A stretch of 64,000 nucleotides of DNA from JAAYUD01 sp963676865 (lineage in GTDB: Bacteria; Bacteroidota; Bacteroidia; Bacteroidales; Bacteroidaceae). Location: positions 62,001 to 126,000 of the forward strand of contig CAXXSS010000004.1 in the NCBI GenBank assembly GCA_963676865.2, read 5' to 3'. The number at the start of each line of letters is the position of its first letter. Positions within the stretch are counted from its first letter, which is position 1. This document shows, piece by piece, positions 57,615 to 64,000 of this stretch. The translations under genes and the position numbers were made by a program. Below the pieces are notes generated by a model, which did not search any database, was not told the DNA's origin, and was given only the letters and a program-made list of their open reading frames with translations.

Positions 57615-58988
57615 ATGGAATTTCTATCGTTACCCTATATTGTATTAATCATATTGGCTTTTGTGCTATATTATGCCAAAGCAAACTATCATTGGCAGCG
57701 TGCTGTGTTGTTGCTGTCCAGTGTCATATTCATCGGCTACTATCATTTGACATATCTTTGCGTTGCTGTAGGCATTGCACTATTTACTTATTATGCCGGC
57801 CGTCTCTTGTATTCAAAGCGTGGCACGAAATCTTCTTCATATATATTGGCAGGTAGCATTGTGGCTCTTGCCGGTGGATGGCTTGCAGCTCGTTATTGGT
57901 CGCCTCTTTTTCCGTTGGGTATTTCATTTTATACTTTTCAAGCACTCTCTTATTTGATAGAAATCTATTGGGAAGAAGAAGATCCTGAACCCGACTTGCT
58001 AAACTTCACATTGTATATGTTGTTGTTCATGAAGTTTCTTTCGGGGCCTATCGAGCGTGGGTATGATTTGTTGCCGCAGCTTAAGAAATCACATCCCTTT
58101 TGTTATGAGAATATTACTTATGGAATGAAGTTCATCGTCGTAGGAGCTTTCATGAAATTGGTTATAGCCGATCGGATAGCACCTTTTCTCAATGCAGTCT
58201 TTGGAGCCGTACATGGAGCTTCGGGCATACAATTGCTAGAATCTACTCTGTTGTACCCCATTCAACTATATGCCGATTTTGCCGGATATACTAACATGGC
58301 TATCGGTTTTGGTATCATGTTTGGATTTAAACTGTCGCCCAACTTCAACCGTCCATTTGTATCAATCACGACTGGCGAGTTATGGCGGCGTTGGCATATG
58401 TCATTGTCGTTTTGGGTGCGCGACTATGTATTTGTTCCGCTCTCTGCCGAGACCCGTAGGTGGAAGTCATGGGGCATTTATTTCTCTTTATTGGTTACTT
58501 TTACGGCAATCGGTGTGTGGCATGGGGCAGGGTGGAACTATGCTATATACGGACTGATTCAGGGCGTCATCATTATTTATGAGACAGCAGCCGCAAAACA
58601 ACGCGGCTGGCTCGAAAACCACATGCTGAAACATATTTATAAACCTCTGTTCATTGTTCGAACATACCTGCTATTTGCATTTTCACTCTTATTCTTCAGA
58701 ATAGAGAAGATGAGTGATATTTGTTACGTTTATCGACATATTTTTGATGGTGTAAATTCAACAATGAAAGAAACTAATCTTGGGATGCCCGACTTCAATT
58801 GGATCGCATTCGGTATTGCCGTTGTACTGATGTTTGTTTTCGAGTATTTCAATTCAAAGCATGATCTTCTTAAACTCGTTACTCGGCAGAAGATTTGGTT
58901 CCGGTGGGCTATCTACTACGTGATGATAATGCTTATCTTTTTGTTTGGAGCATTTGGCGTAGAAGACTTTATATATATTCAGTTCTAA
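57615..58988 (+). CDS. DltB-like MBOAT O-acyltransferase
   Basis: A 457-residue multi-pass membrane protein of the MBOAT family (DltB, AlgI). It takes an acyl group from a carrier and moves it across the membrane toward an acceptor hydroxyl. Motifs: SPLFPLGISFYTFQALSYLI (about 95-114), PIQLYADFAGYTNMAIGFG, NFNRPFVSITTGELWRRWHM with SLSFWVRDYVFVPL (about 236-270), and the catalytic His303 in IGVWHGAGWNYAIYGLIQG. About ten or more hydrophobic helices are present. Placed between carrier and SGNH genes it matches the gene order of dltABCD-type and alginate-acetylation-type systems; carrier-dependent chemistry favours the Dlt model. Confidence 0.9.
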   Translation: MEFLSLPYIVLIILAFVLYYAKANYHWQRAVLLLSSVIFIGYYHLTYLCVAVGIALFTYYAGRLLYSKRGTKSSSYILAGSIVALAGGWLAARYWSPLFPLGISFYTFQALSYLIEIYWEEEDPEPDLLNFTLYMLLFMKFLSGPIERGYDLLPQLKKSHPFCYENITYGMKFIVVGAFMKLVIADRIAPFLNAVFGAVHGASGIQLLESTLLYPIQLYADFAGYTNMAIGFGIMFGFKLSPNFNRPFVSITTGELWRRWHMSLSFWVRDYVFVPLSAETRRWKSWGIYFSLLVTFTAIGVWHGAGWNYAIYGLIQGVIIIYETAAAKQRGWLENHMLKHIYKPLFIVRTYLLFAFSLLFFRIEKMSDICYVYRHIFDGVNSTMKETNLGMPDFNWIAFGIAVVLMFVFEYFNSKHDLLKLVTRQKIWFRWAIYYVMIMLIFLFGAFGVEDFIYIQF

Positions 58989-58999
58989 CGAAAAAAAAG

Positions 59000-60073
59000 A
59001 TGGAGACAAAAGACAATAAGGTTAATATAGGAAACAAAACTGGCATGCGATCCATGATAAGCAAATTTTATCTCAAGTGTGTTCTTCTTGCTATTCCGTT
59101 TTTGCTTTTGATTGCTTATTATGTGAATAAAGACCCTTTTCTCGTCATTCGTCCACATAACGACTACGATCATTCTACTATTTGCCTTGACGAAGGGGCT
59201 GCCAGTTGGTATAAGTATAAGTTATATCGACATAGCCAGCATTATGATTCATTTATCATGGGAACTTCTTGTACTATGGCATATCGATGTGACGATTGGA
59301 ATAAATATATCCATGCCCATCCCTATCGCCTATTCGGTAATGCAGAAGGACTTGTCGATTTGTACATGAAGCTTAATGCATTGGATAAACAGCCTGATCA
59401 ACCGATCAAAAATCTCCTGCTTATATTTGAGCAAAGTCTTTTATCAAAGAATTATATGCAATCAGGGCCTTGCTATTTGATGCCTCCTGATGTTTCGCAT
59501 GTAAGTTGGCTTTACTACCAAATGACGTTTTTACAAGATTTCTTAGACCCATTGTTTCTGGTACCTTACTTGAAGTTTGAATTGACTAATCGTTACGAAC
59601 ACAGTATGAAAGGTATCATTAATCCTTATGGTAGATCACATTTTGGGTATGCTAATGATGCTATTCATCCGAACGAGCTTCTGATAAAAAAGAAGGGTGA
59701 ACGTTATTGGGAGAGTGGATACTGGTATAAATTCGGCAGTAGGCGTTTTGTCGCAACTCCGGGGAAAGAATTTTCTCCTACTATATTTAAGGTACAACAA
59801 TACTATCTGAGAAAAATCAAAGCTATATGCGACAAACATCATACTAATATCAAGATTGTAATAGCGCCTATACTAGAGAGAAGAAAGCTTAATGATAACG
59901 ATGTCGCAATCATTCGGAAAATATTTGGCAGCGATAACGTCTTTGATTTCTCCAGCTCTACCGACACCTCCATTTTTGATAAGCATAACTTCTATGATGG
60001 AGTTCATTATCGAACTATTTTAGGTCGAAAGATCATTAATAGTGTTTATAACAAAAGGTCTGTAATGAAGTAA
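59000..60073 (+). CDS. Membrane-anchored SGNH/DltD-like protein, first paralog
   Basis: A 357-residue protein. A cytoplasmic N-terminus of about 25 residues precedes one transmembrane helix (about 27-42, CVLLAIPFLLLIAYYV), so most of it is periplasmic. The segment DSFIMGTSCTMAYRCDDW puts Ser90 in a GTS/GxS block I of SGNH hydrolases; near the end FYDGVHYR gives the DxxH block (Asp333, His336). DltD has the same topology and S...DxxH arrangement, and MBOAT partners such as AlgJ/AlgX do too. It probably completes the transfer to the final acceptor or releases product. Frame extends upstream into the MBOAT gene, but ATG 59000, 11 bases after the MBOAT stop, is the natural start. Confidence 0.75.
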   Translation: METKDNKVNIGNKTGMRSMISKFYLKCVLLAIPFLLLIAYYVNKDPFLVIRPHNDYDHSTICLDEGAASWYKYKLYRHSQHYDSFIMGTSCTMAYRCDDWNKYIHAHPYRLFGNAEGLVDLYMKLNALDKQPDQPIKNLLLIFEQSLLSKNYMQSGPCYLMPPDVSHVSWLYYQMTFLQDFLDPLFLVPYLKFELTNRYEHSMKGIINPYGRSHFGYANDAIHPNELLIKKKGERYWESGYWYKFGSRRFVATPGKEFSPTIFKVQQYYLRKIKAICDKHHTNIKIVIAPILERRKLNDNDVAIIRKIFGSDNVFDFSSSTDTSIFDKHNFYDGVHYRTILGRKIINSVYNKRSVMK

Positions 60074-60230
60074 CTATTCGCTCTCTTTTTGTTGATGCTG
60101 ATATATTAATGCCTTCATATTAATAATTATAGTCATACGGAATTCTATCTTTATGGCTTTCGGCGGTGCTCACAAGAGCTCATCGTATATTGTAAAAACG
60201 ATGCAAATAAATCTAGTGTAAAGGTATGTT

Positions 60231-61319
60231 ATGAAAAAGCAAGATGTTGAGAATATGGAAGAAAAAGGTAAAAGTGCACGTTGTTATAAAAATAAATATT
60301 GTATCAAATGTTTTCTACTAGGTTTACCTTTCCTGTTGCTTGTTGTGCTATATGCGCAAAAAGATCCTTTTTTGGTTCTTCGTAAATATAAAGATTACGA
60401 TCATTCCAGCATTTGTCTCAACGAAGGAGCTGCAGGATGGTATAAGTACAAACTTTATCGTGATAAAGCTCATTATGATTCATTTATTATGGGGACTTCA
60501 TGTACGATGGCTTATCGTTGCGAAGATTGGAATAAGCATATTCATGCTCGTCCTTATCGTTTCTTTAGTAATTCTGAAGGGCTAGCCGATTTATATCTGA
60601 AGCTTTCGGCATTGGACAAGCAACCCCATCAGCCAATTAAGAATTTACTCCTTGTTTTGGAAAACGGACTGTTGACAAAAGATTATATGCAAACAGACGC
60701 GATGCATATTATGCCTCCAGAGATATCTAAAGTAAATAAGGTGACGTATCAAATGGCATTTCTACAGAATTTTTTCAATCCGCTATTTCTTGCTCCTTAT
60801 CTAAAATATGAGTTCACACATCGCTATGAACACAGCATGAGAGGTGTTATCAATCAATATGGAATATCGCATACCGGATATAACAATAATGCGATATATC
60901 CGAATGAGTATAAAATAAAGAAATTGAAAGAAAGCTATTGGAAGGACAGTTATTGGAAAGAGTTGGAGGCTCAAGGTAAACATCCGAAAGAGTTTCCACG
61001 TGCTATCTTTCATTCGCAGATATCTTATTTGAATAAGATAAAGGCGATATGTAATAAACACCATACAAATATAAAAATTGTTTTTGGCCCTTATCCGGAG
61101 AAATGCTACATCAATAGGCAGGATATTGCGATGTTGAAACAAATATTTGGCAATGATAATGTGTTTGATTTCTCGCATTCGGTGAACTCTCATCTTTTTG
61201 ATAAACATAATTTCTACGACAAGGCACACTATAGAATAACTGTTGGAAAAAAAATAATAGATACTATTTATGCCAACGAGACAAATGACGATACTAAAGA
61301 TATAGGGTGTAGAACTTAA
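60231..61319 (+). CDS. Membrane-anchored SGNH/DltD-like protein, second paralog
   Basis: A 362-residue close paralog of the preceding gene: the same transmembrane helix (FLLGLPFLLLVVLYA, about 28-42), YDHSSICLNEGAAGWYKYKL, identical block I DSFIMGTSCTMAYRC (Ser90) and block V FYDKAHYR. Identity is high in the first 120 residues and lower in the middle and C-terminal parts (for example LVPYLKFELTNRYEH versus LAPYLKYEFTHRYEH). The pair arose by tandem duplication and has since diverged, which points to two acceptors or two steps. A gap of 157 bases separates the copies, without an obvious terminator; read-through from the operon promoter is likely. Confidence 0.75.
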   Translation: MKKQDVENMEEKGKSARCYKNKYCIKCFLLGLPFLLLVVLYAQKDPFLVLRKYKDYDHSSICLNEGAAGWYKYKLYRDKAHYDSFIMGTSCTMAYRCEDWNKHIHARPYRFFSNSEGLADLYLKLSALDKQPHQPIKNLLLVLENGLLTKDYMQTDAMHIMPPEISKVNKVTYQMAFLQNFFNPLFLAPYLKYEFTHRYEHSMRGVINQYGISHTGYNNNAIYPNEYKIKKLKESYWKDSYWKELEAQGKHPKEFPRAIFHSQISYLNKIKAICNKHHTNIKIVFGPYPEKCYINRQDIAMLKQIFGNDNVFDFSHSVNSHLFDKHNFYDKAHYRITVGKKIIDTIYANETNDDTKDIGCRT

Positions 61320-61367
61320 TGGCTTTTATTTTGTATCATAATATTTGCCTCAATACCATAAAATTGT

Positions 61368-61375
61368 TATTTTTG
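61368..61375 (+). promoter_or_regulatory. Promoter -7 box of the epimerase-ogt pair
   Basis: TATTTTTG matches TAnnTTTG, with TTTG at 61344-61347 as -33 element (20-base spacing), 20 bases before the ATG. Confidence 0.6.
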
Positions 61376-61394
61376 TCAATCAATAAAAGAATAA

Positions 61395-62276
61395 ATGATA
61401 GAAACAATACAAAATTCTTTTCTGACTATATCCGTTAACTCTTATGGAGCGGAACTATGTAGTATACGAAATAATAAAACTAGTTGGGAATATTTATGGC
61501 AAGCTGATCCTACTTATTGGAAACGCCATTCTCCGGTTCTTTTCCCTATTGTCGGAAGTGTATGGAATGGAAAATATCGGGAAAACGGCTTAACTTATTC
61601 TATGTCCCAGCATGGTTTTGCTCGTGACATGGAGTTTGTGTTGATAAAGCATACGGACAATGAGTTGCGCTACCGACTAGTTGATAGTGAAGTAACTCAC
61701 GAAAAATATCCTTATTGTTTTGAATTGGAAATAGGCTATCGTTTAATAGATAGTGAGATACAGGTGATGTGGCAGGTACATAATCCGGCAGACGTTAACA
61801 TGAACTTCCAAATAGGAGCTCATCCTGCATTTAATTTTAAGAATTATGATGAGCAAGCAGAGGTACAAGGATACTTCGCTCTAAATCCACAAACTGATTC
61901 GCTTCAACTGACGGTTATAGGAGAAAAAGGATGTGTTGTGCCTGAAAAGGAGAACTATGAATTATCAAAGGGTGAAATTAGTATTAGCAAAACGACATTC
62001 AACGGTGACGCCTTAGTCTTTGAAAATAATCAGGTCAATGAAGTCACTTTGCTGGATGCTTCTCATAAACCTTACGTGCAATTGTTTTTTGATGCTCCGG
62101 TAGTGGGCTTGTGGTCTCCCGCCCAAGATAGTTATGCTCCGTTTGTCTGTATTGAGCCGTGGTATGGACGTTGCGATACGGTAAATTACACCGATTCATT
62201 TCAAAATAAAGATTGGATGCAGCATCTTGCTCCGAAAGAAACTTTCAATTCTACTTATATTATAAAGCTGATATGA
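61395..62276 (+). CDS. Aldose 1-epimerase family protein (LacX-like)
   Basis: A 293-residue galactose-mutarotase-fold enzyme of the LacX/YeaD type, expected to interconvert anomers of a sugar or sugar phosphate. Motifs: VNSYGAELCSIR (about 14-25), SPVLFPIVGSVWNGKY, SQHGFARDMEF (His in the catalytic region, about 75), FQIGAHPAFNF (about 138-148) with the second His, and CIEPWYGRCDTVNY (catalytic Glu, about 254). No signal peptide, so cytoplasmic. No sugar catabolic gene is adjacent. Its stop overlaps the ATG of the alkyltransferase gene by four bases, so the two are co-translated although unrelated in function. Confidence 0.85.
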   Translation: MIETIQNSFLTISVNSYGAELCSIRNNKTSWEYLWQADPTYWKRHSPVLFPIVGSVWNGKYRENGLTYSMSQHGFARDMEFVLIKHTDNELRYRLVDSEVTHEKYPYCFELEIGYRLIDSEIQVMWQVHNPADVNMNFQIGAHPAFNFKNYDEQAEVQGYFALNPQTDSLQLTVIGEKGCVVPEKENYELSKGEISISKTTFNGDALVFENNQVNEVTLLDASHKPYVQLFFDAPVVGLWSPAQDSYAPFVCIEPWYGRCDTVNYTDSFQNKDWMQHLAPKETFNSTYIIKLI

Positions 62277-62788
62277 TAAAAGGGACGGTAGCAATAGGCA
62301 AATCGTATACTATCAATACTCCTGTCGGAATGATTGAGTTGAGATGCGATGATGCGGAGAAGGCCATTATAGGTCTCAATTTTGTGCATGGCTACCATGA
62401 TGAGCCGCCTACAAGCGGAATCTTTCCGCACATTATTGAACAGACGCGTGATGAGCTAATGGAGTATTTTCAAGGGCAGCGTACTACGTTTGATATTCCT
62501 GTCGATTATTCGGCTCAACCTTACTCCGATTTTTATAAAAAAGTATGGAATGCACTACTCACTATTCCATACGGAGAGACGCGAACGTATGCCGATATTG
62601 CTCGTCAAATAGGTAGCCCGAAAGCTTGTAGAGCAGTAGGCGGTGCAAATCACAATAATCCGATAAGCATCATTGTTCCCTGTCATCGGGTGATTGGCTC
62701 GACAGGTAAATTGACGGGATATGCTGGTGGTTTGGAGAAGAAAACTTTTTTGCTTGATTTAGAAAAGCGTGTTAATAAACTTTTCTGA
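62273..62788 (+). CDS. ogt: Methylated-DNA--[protein]-cysteine S-methyltransferase
   Basis: A 171-residue suicide DNA repair protein that takes alkyl groups from O6-alkylguanine onto a cysteine. The N-terminal domain (1-82) precedes the active domain with KVWNALLTIPYGETRTYADIA (about 86-106), GSPKACRAVGGANHNNPI (helix-turn-helix with the Arg finger) and the active-site IIVPCHRVIGSTGKLTGYAG (Cys137). ATG 62273 overlaps the stop of the preceding gene (ATGA); an earlier in-frame ATG at 62213 lies inside that gene. It has no Ada-type N-terminal regulatory domain, so it is the Ogt-type repair protein. Confidence 0.94.
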   Translation: MIKGTVAIGKSYTINTPVGMIELRCDDAEKAIIGLNFVHGYHDEPPTSGIFPHIIEQTRDELMEYFQGQRTTFDIPVDYSAQPYSDFYKKVWNALLTIPYGETRTYADIARQIGSPKACRAVGGANHNNPISIIVPCHRVIGSTGKLTGYAGGLEKKTFLLDLEKRVNKLF

Positions 62789-62977
62789 ATAAACAAACGT
62801 ATATATCACGCAAAAAAGTAATAAGGACAAAAGTTTATCTACAATAATATAATGTGGATGTATAAATGCTTGGCTATATTTCAACTTATAATGAAGGTCT
62901 TAGTAAATACTTCACGAAAAGGAATAAAATATATATAATTTTATTGAATTGAATACGATACCTAATATCTTTCATTA

Positions 62978-62985
62978 TACCTTTG
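62978..62985 (+). promoter_or_regulatory. Promoter -7 box of the TSUP transporter gene
   Basis: TACCTTTG, exact match, 19 bases before ATG 63005. Confidence 0.65.
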
Positions 62986-63004
62986 TATTTAAAATAAATA
63001 AAGG

Positions 63005-63841
63005 ATGACAGTTCTAACTTTTACGCTCGTTTTAATTTGCTCTGCTTTTTTAGCCGGACTTCTAGGTTCCCTTACGGGACTTGGTGGTGGGGTTGTAGTA
63101 ATCCCCATTCTTACTCTCTGTTTTCATGTTGACTTTCATTATGCCATTGGTGCGGCATTGATTGCCTCAATCGCCACTTCTTCCGGTTCGGCTAGTGCCT
63201 ATGTCAAAGAAGGTATTACAAATATTAGATTAGGTATGTTCCTTGAAATAGCAACGACAATTGGTGCTGTTGGTGGTGCATTTATTGCCTTATGGATGCC
63301 GACTAATATTATCGCCGTTATTTTTGGTGTTGTTTTAATGTTTACTGCTATCATGCAGCAACGCCGTTCGATCGATCATACAGATGTTGTAGGTAGCGAT
63401 TTGGCACGCAAATTAAAGCTCTATGGAACGTATCCTACTAAAGAAGGTGGCGTGAAAAGTTATGAATTGACTCACGTCTGCGGAGGCTTTTCTATCATGC
63501 TCAGCGCTGGAGTATTGTCTGGATTGCTTGGTATCGGTAGCGGAGTACTCAAAGTGTTGGCTATGGATTCGGCAATGAAGGTCCCATTTAAAGTAAGTAC
63601 TACTACTAGCAATTTTATGATTGGTGTCACGGCTGTTGCATCGGCAGTGGTATATATACAGCGTGGCTATATCGAACCGGGTATTGCTTTCCCTATTATG
63701 GTAGGGGTATTAGCGGGAGCCCTAACCGGTGCTCGTTTATTGAAAAAACTTAATGTAAAAGTACTTCGACAAATATTTGCATGTGCTATTGTTTTGGTCG
63801 CAGTAAATATGATATACAACGGTATCGCCGGTAAATTTTAA
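63005..63841 (+). CDS. TauE/SafE (TSUP) family membrane transporter
   Basis: A 278-residue inner-membrane protein with about eight hydrophobic helices arranged as two repeats, typical of TSUP exporters of sulfite, sulfonates or other small anions. Both repeat signatures are seen: LLGSLTGLGGGVVVIPILTL (about 20-39) and LSGLLGIGSGVLKVLAMDSA (about 172-191), with the following segments HYAIGAALIASIATSSGSAS and KVSTTTSNFMIGVTAVASAV. The substrate cannot be told. A DUF1634 gene starts 5 bases after its stop; TSUP-DUF1634 pairs are common, suggesting a two-part transporter. Confidence 0.9.
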   Translation: MTVLTFTLVLICSAFLAGLLGSLTGLGGGVVVIPILTLCFHVDFHYAIGAALIASIATSSGSASAYVKEGITNIRLGMFLEIATTIGAVGGAFIALWMPTNIIAVIFGVVLMFTAIMQQRRSIDHTDVVGSDLARKLKLYGTYPTKEGGVKSYELTHVCGGFSIMLSAGVLSGLLGIGSGVLKVLAMDSAMKVPFKVSTTTSNFMIGVTAVASAVVYIQRGYIEPGIAFPIMVGVLAGALTGARLLKKLNVKVLRQIFACAIVLVAVNMIYNGIAGKF

Positions 63842-63846
63842 GATAA

Positions 63847-64000
63847 ATGGAATCGATAGAACAAAAAAAAGATATGCAGCTACTTATTGGAACTGCTCTT
63901 CGAGTAGGAGTTATGACAGCTTGTGCCATTGCTCTTGCCAGTGGAATATATTATTTGATTTGTCACGGCGGTGAACCGATGCCTGACTATACTGTTTTTC
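63847..64000 (+). CDS. DUF1634 family membrane protein (cut by window end)
   Basis: Only the first 51 codons are present: MESIEQKKDMQLLIGTALRV followed by GVMTACAIALASGIYYLI, a transmembrane helix, then CHGGEPMPDYTVF. This opening, with a first helix and a Gly-rich loop ending PDY, is that of DUF1634 proteins, which are encoded beside TSUP transporters in many bacteria. The close spacing (5 bases) indicates one operon. The rest lies beyond base 64000. Confidence 0.8.
   Translation, partial: MESIEQKKDMQLLIGTALRVGVMTACAIALASGIYYLICHGGEPMPDYTVF

Noticed and set aside
1..64000. tRNA, rRNA, transposase or phage genes
   Set aside because: Intergenic regions were read for cloverleaf ends, DDE-type transposase and integrase motifs; none was recognised, though short or degenerate copies could be missed by eye.

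Overview
The window comes from a Bacteroidota genome of Bacteroides type. Three signs point this way. Promoters match the Bacteroides TAnnTTTG -7 box, in places with a TTTG-type -33 element about 19-20 bases upstream. Envelope families typical of the phylum are present: SusC/SusD, FecR, BtuG-like surface lipoproteins, DUF4465, DUF5686 and LytS/LytTR pairs. Base composition is AT-rich and start sites lack strong Shine-Dalgarno sequences. No tRNA, rRNA, CRISPR array, transposase or phage gene was recognised.

Layout. 1-4.9 kb (minus): ribosomal protein S1 (cut by the window edge), a SIMPL/DUF541 protein and a DUF5686 outer-membrane protein. 5.0-10.1 kb (plus): a cobalamin riboswitch followed by a vitamin B12 capture operon (BtuB-like receptor, BtuG-like propeller lipoprotein with an extra C-terminal domain, DUF4465 lipoprotein). 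10.3-14.2 kb: a CvfB-like RNA-binding protein, an Asn-rich secreted repeat protein and a glutamine synthetase. 14.6-16.4 kb: a collapsed sugar locus in which the first ~60 codons of a susC are joined to the tail of another gene, just before an intact N-acylglucosamine 2-epimerase. 16.8-22.0 kb: a tricorn-like S41 protease and an acetyl-xylan-esterase-type hydrolase. 22.2-26.4 kb: an outer-membrane receptor with a LytS/LytTR two-component pair. 26.5-30.4 kb: RNase Z, an L,D-transpeptidase, an ECF sigma factor, a probable anti-sigma protein and a Spy-like periplasmic protein.

30.4-33.7 kb is a gene-poor stretch with large inverted repeats, a small unknown gene and an AraC regulator. 33.7-41.1 kb holds FecR, an STN-type SusC, SusD and a TlpA-like thioredoxin protein; it has no glycosidase and no adjacent sigma factor. 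41.3-44.7 kb has a DsbD thiol transporter, clearly GC-richer than its neighbours, overlapping a cysteine desulfidase/UPF0597 enzyme. 44.9-48.8 kb carries a dolichol-phosphate-mannose-synthase-like glycosyltransferase, dihydroorotase, a stand-alone MetH reactivation-domain protein and a PlsC acyltransferase. 48.8-51.6 kb (minus) is a TPR histidine kinase with its LytTR regulator. Between it and mfd lies a promoter-plus-terminator unit that looks like a small RNA gene.

55.9-61.3 kb is the most intriguing region: a Dlt-like operon (adenylation enzyme, carrier protein, MBOAT acyltransferase) followed by two tandem paralogous membrane-anchored SGNH-type proteins. It resembles the D-alanylation machinery of Gram-positive bacteria in an organism without teichoic acids, so its acyl group and acceptor are unknown. 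The window ends with an aldose-1-epimerase-like protein, an O6-alkylguanine-DNA alkyltransferase, a TSUP transporter and the start of a DUF1634 protein. Two intergenic regions (16.55 kb, 55.45 kb) share an exact palindrome, and a third (30.65 kb) shares its outer arms, suggesting an uncharacterised dispersed hairpin repeat family.
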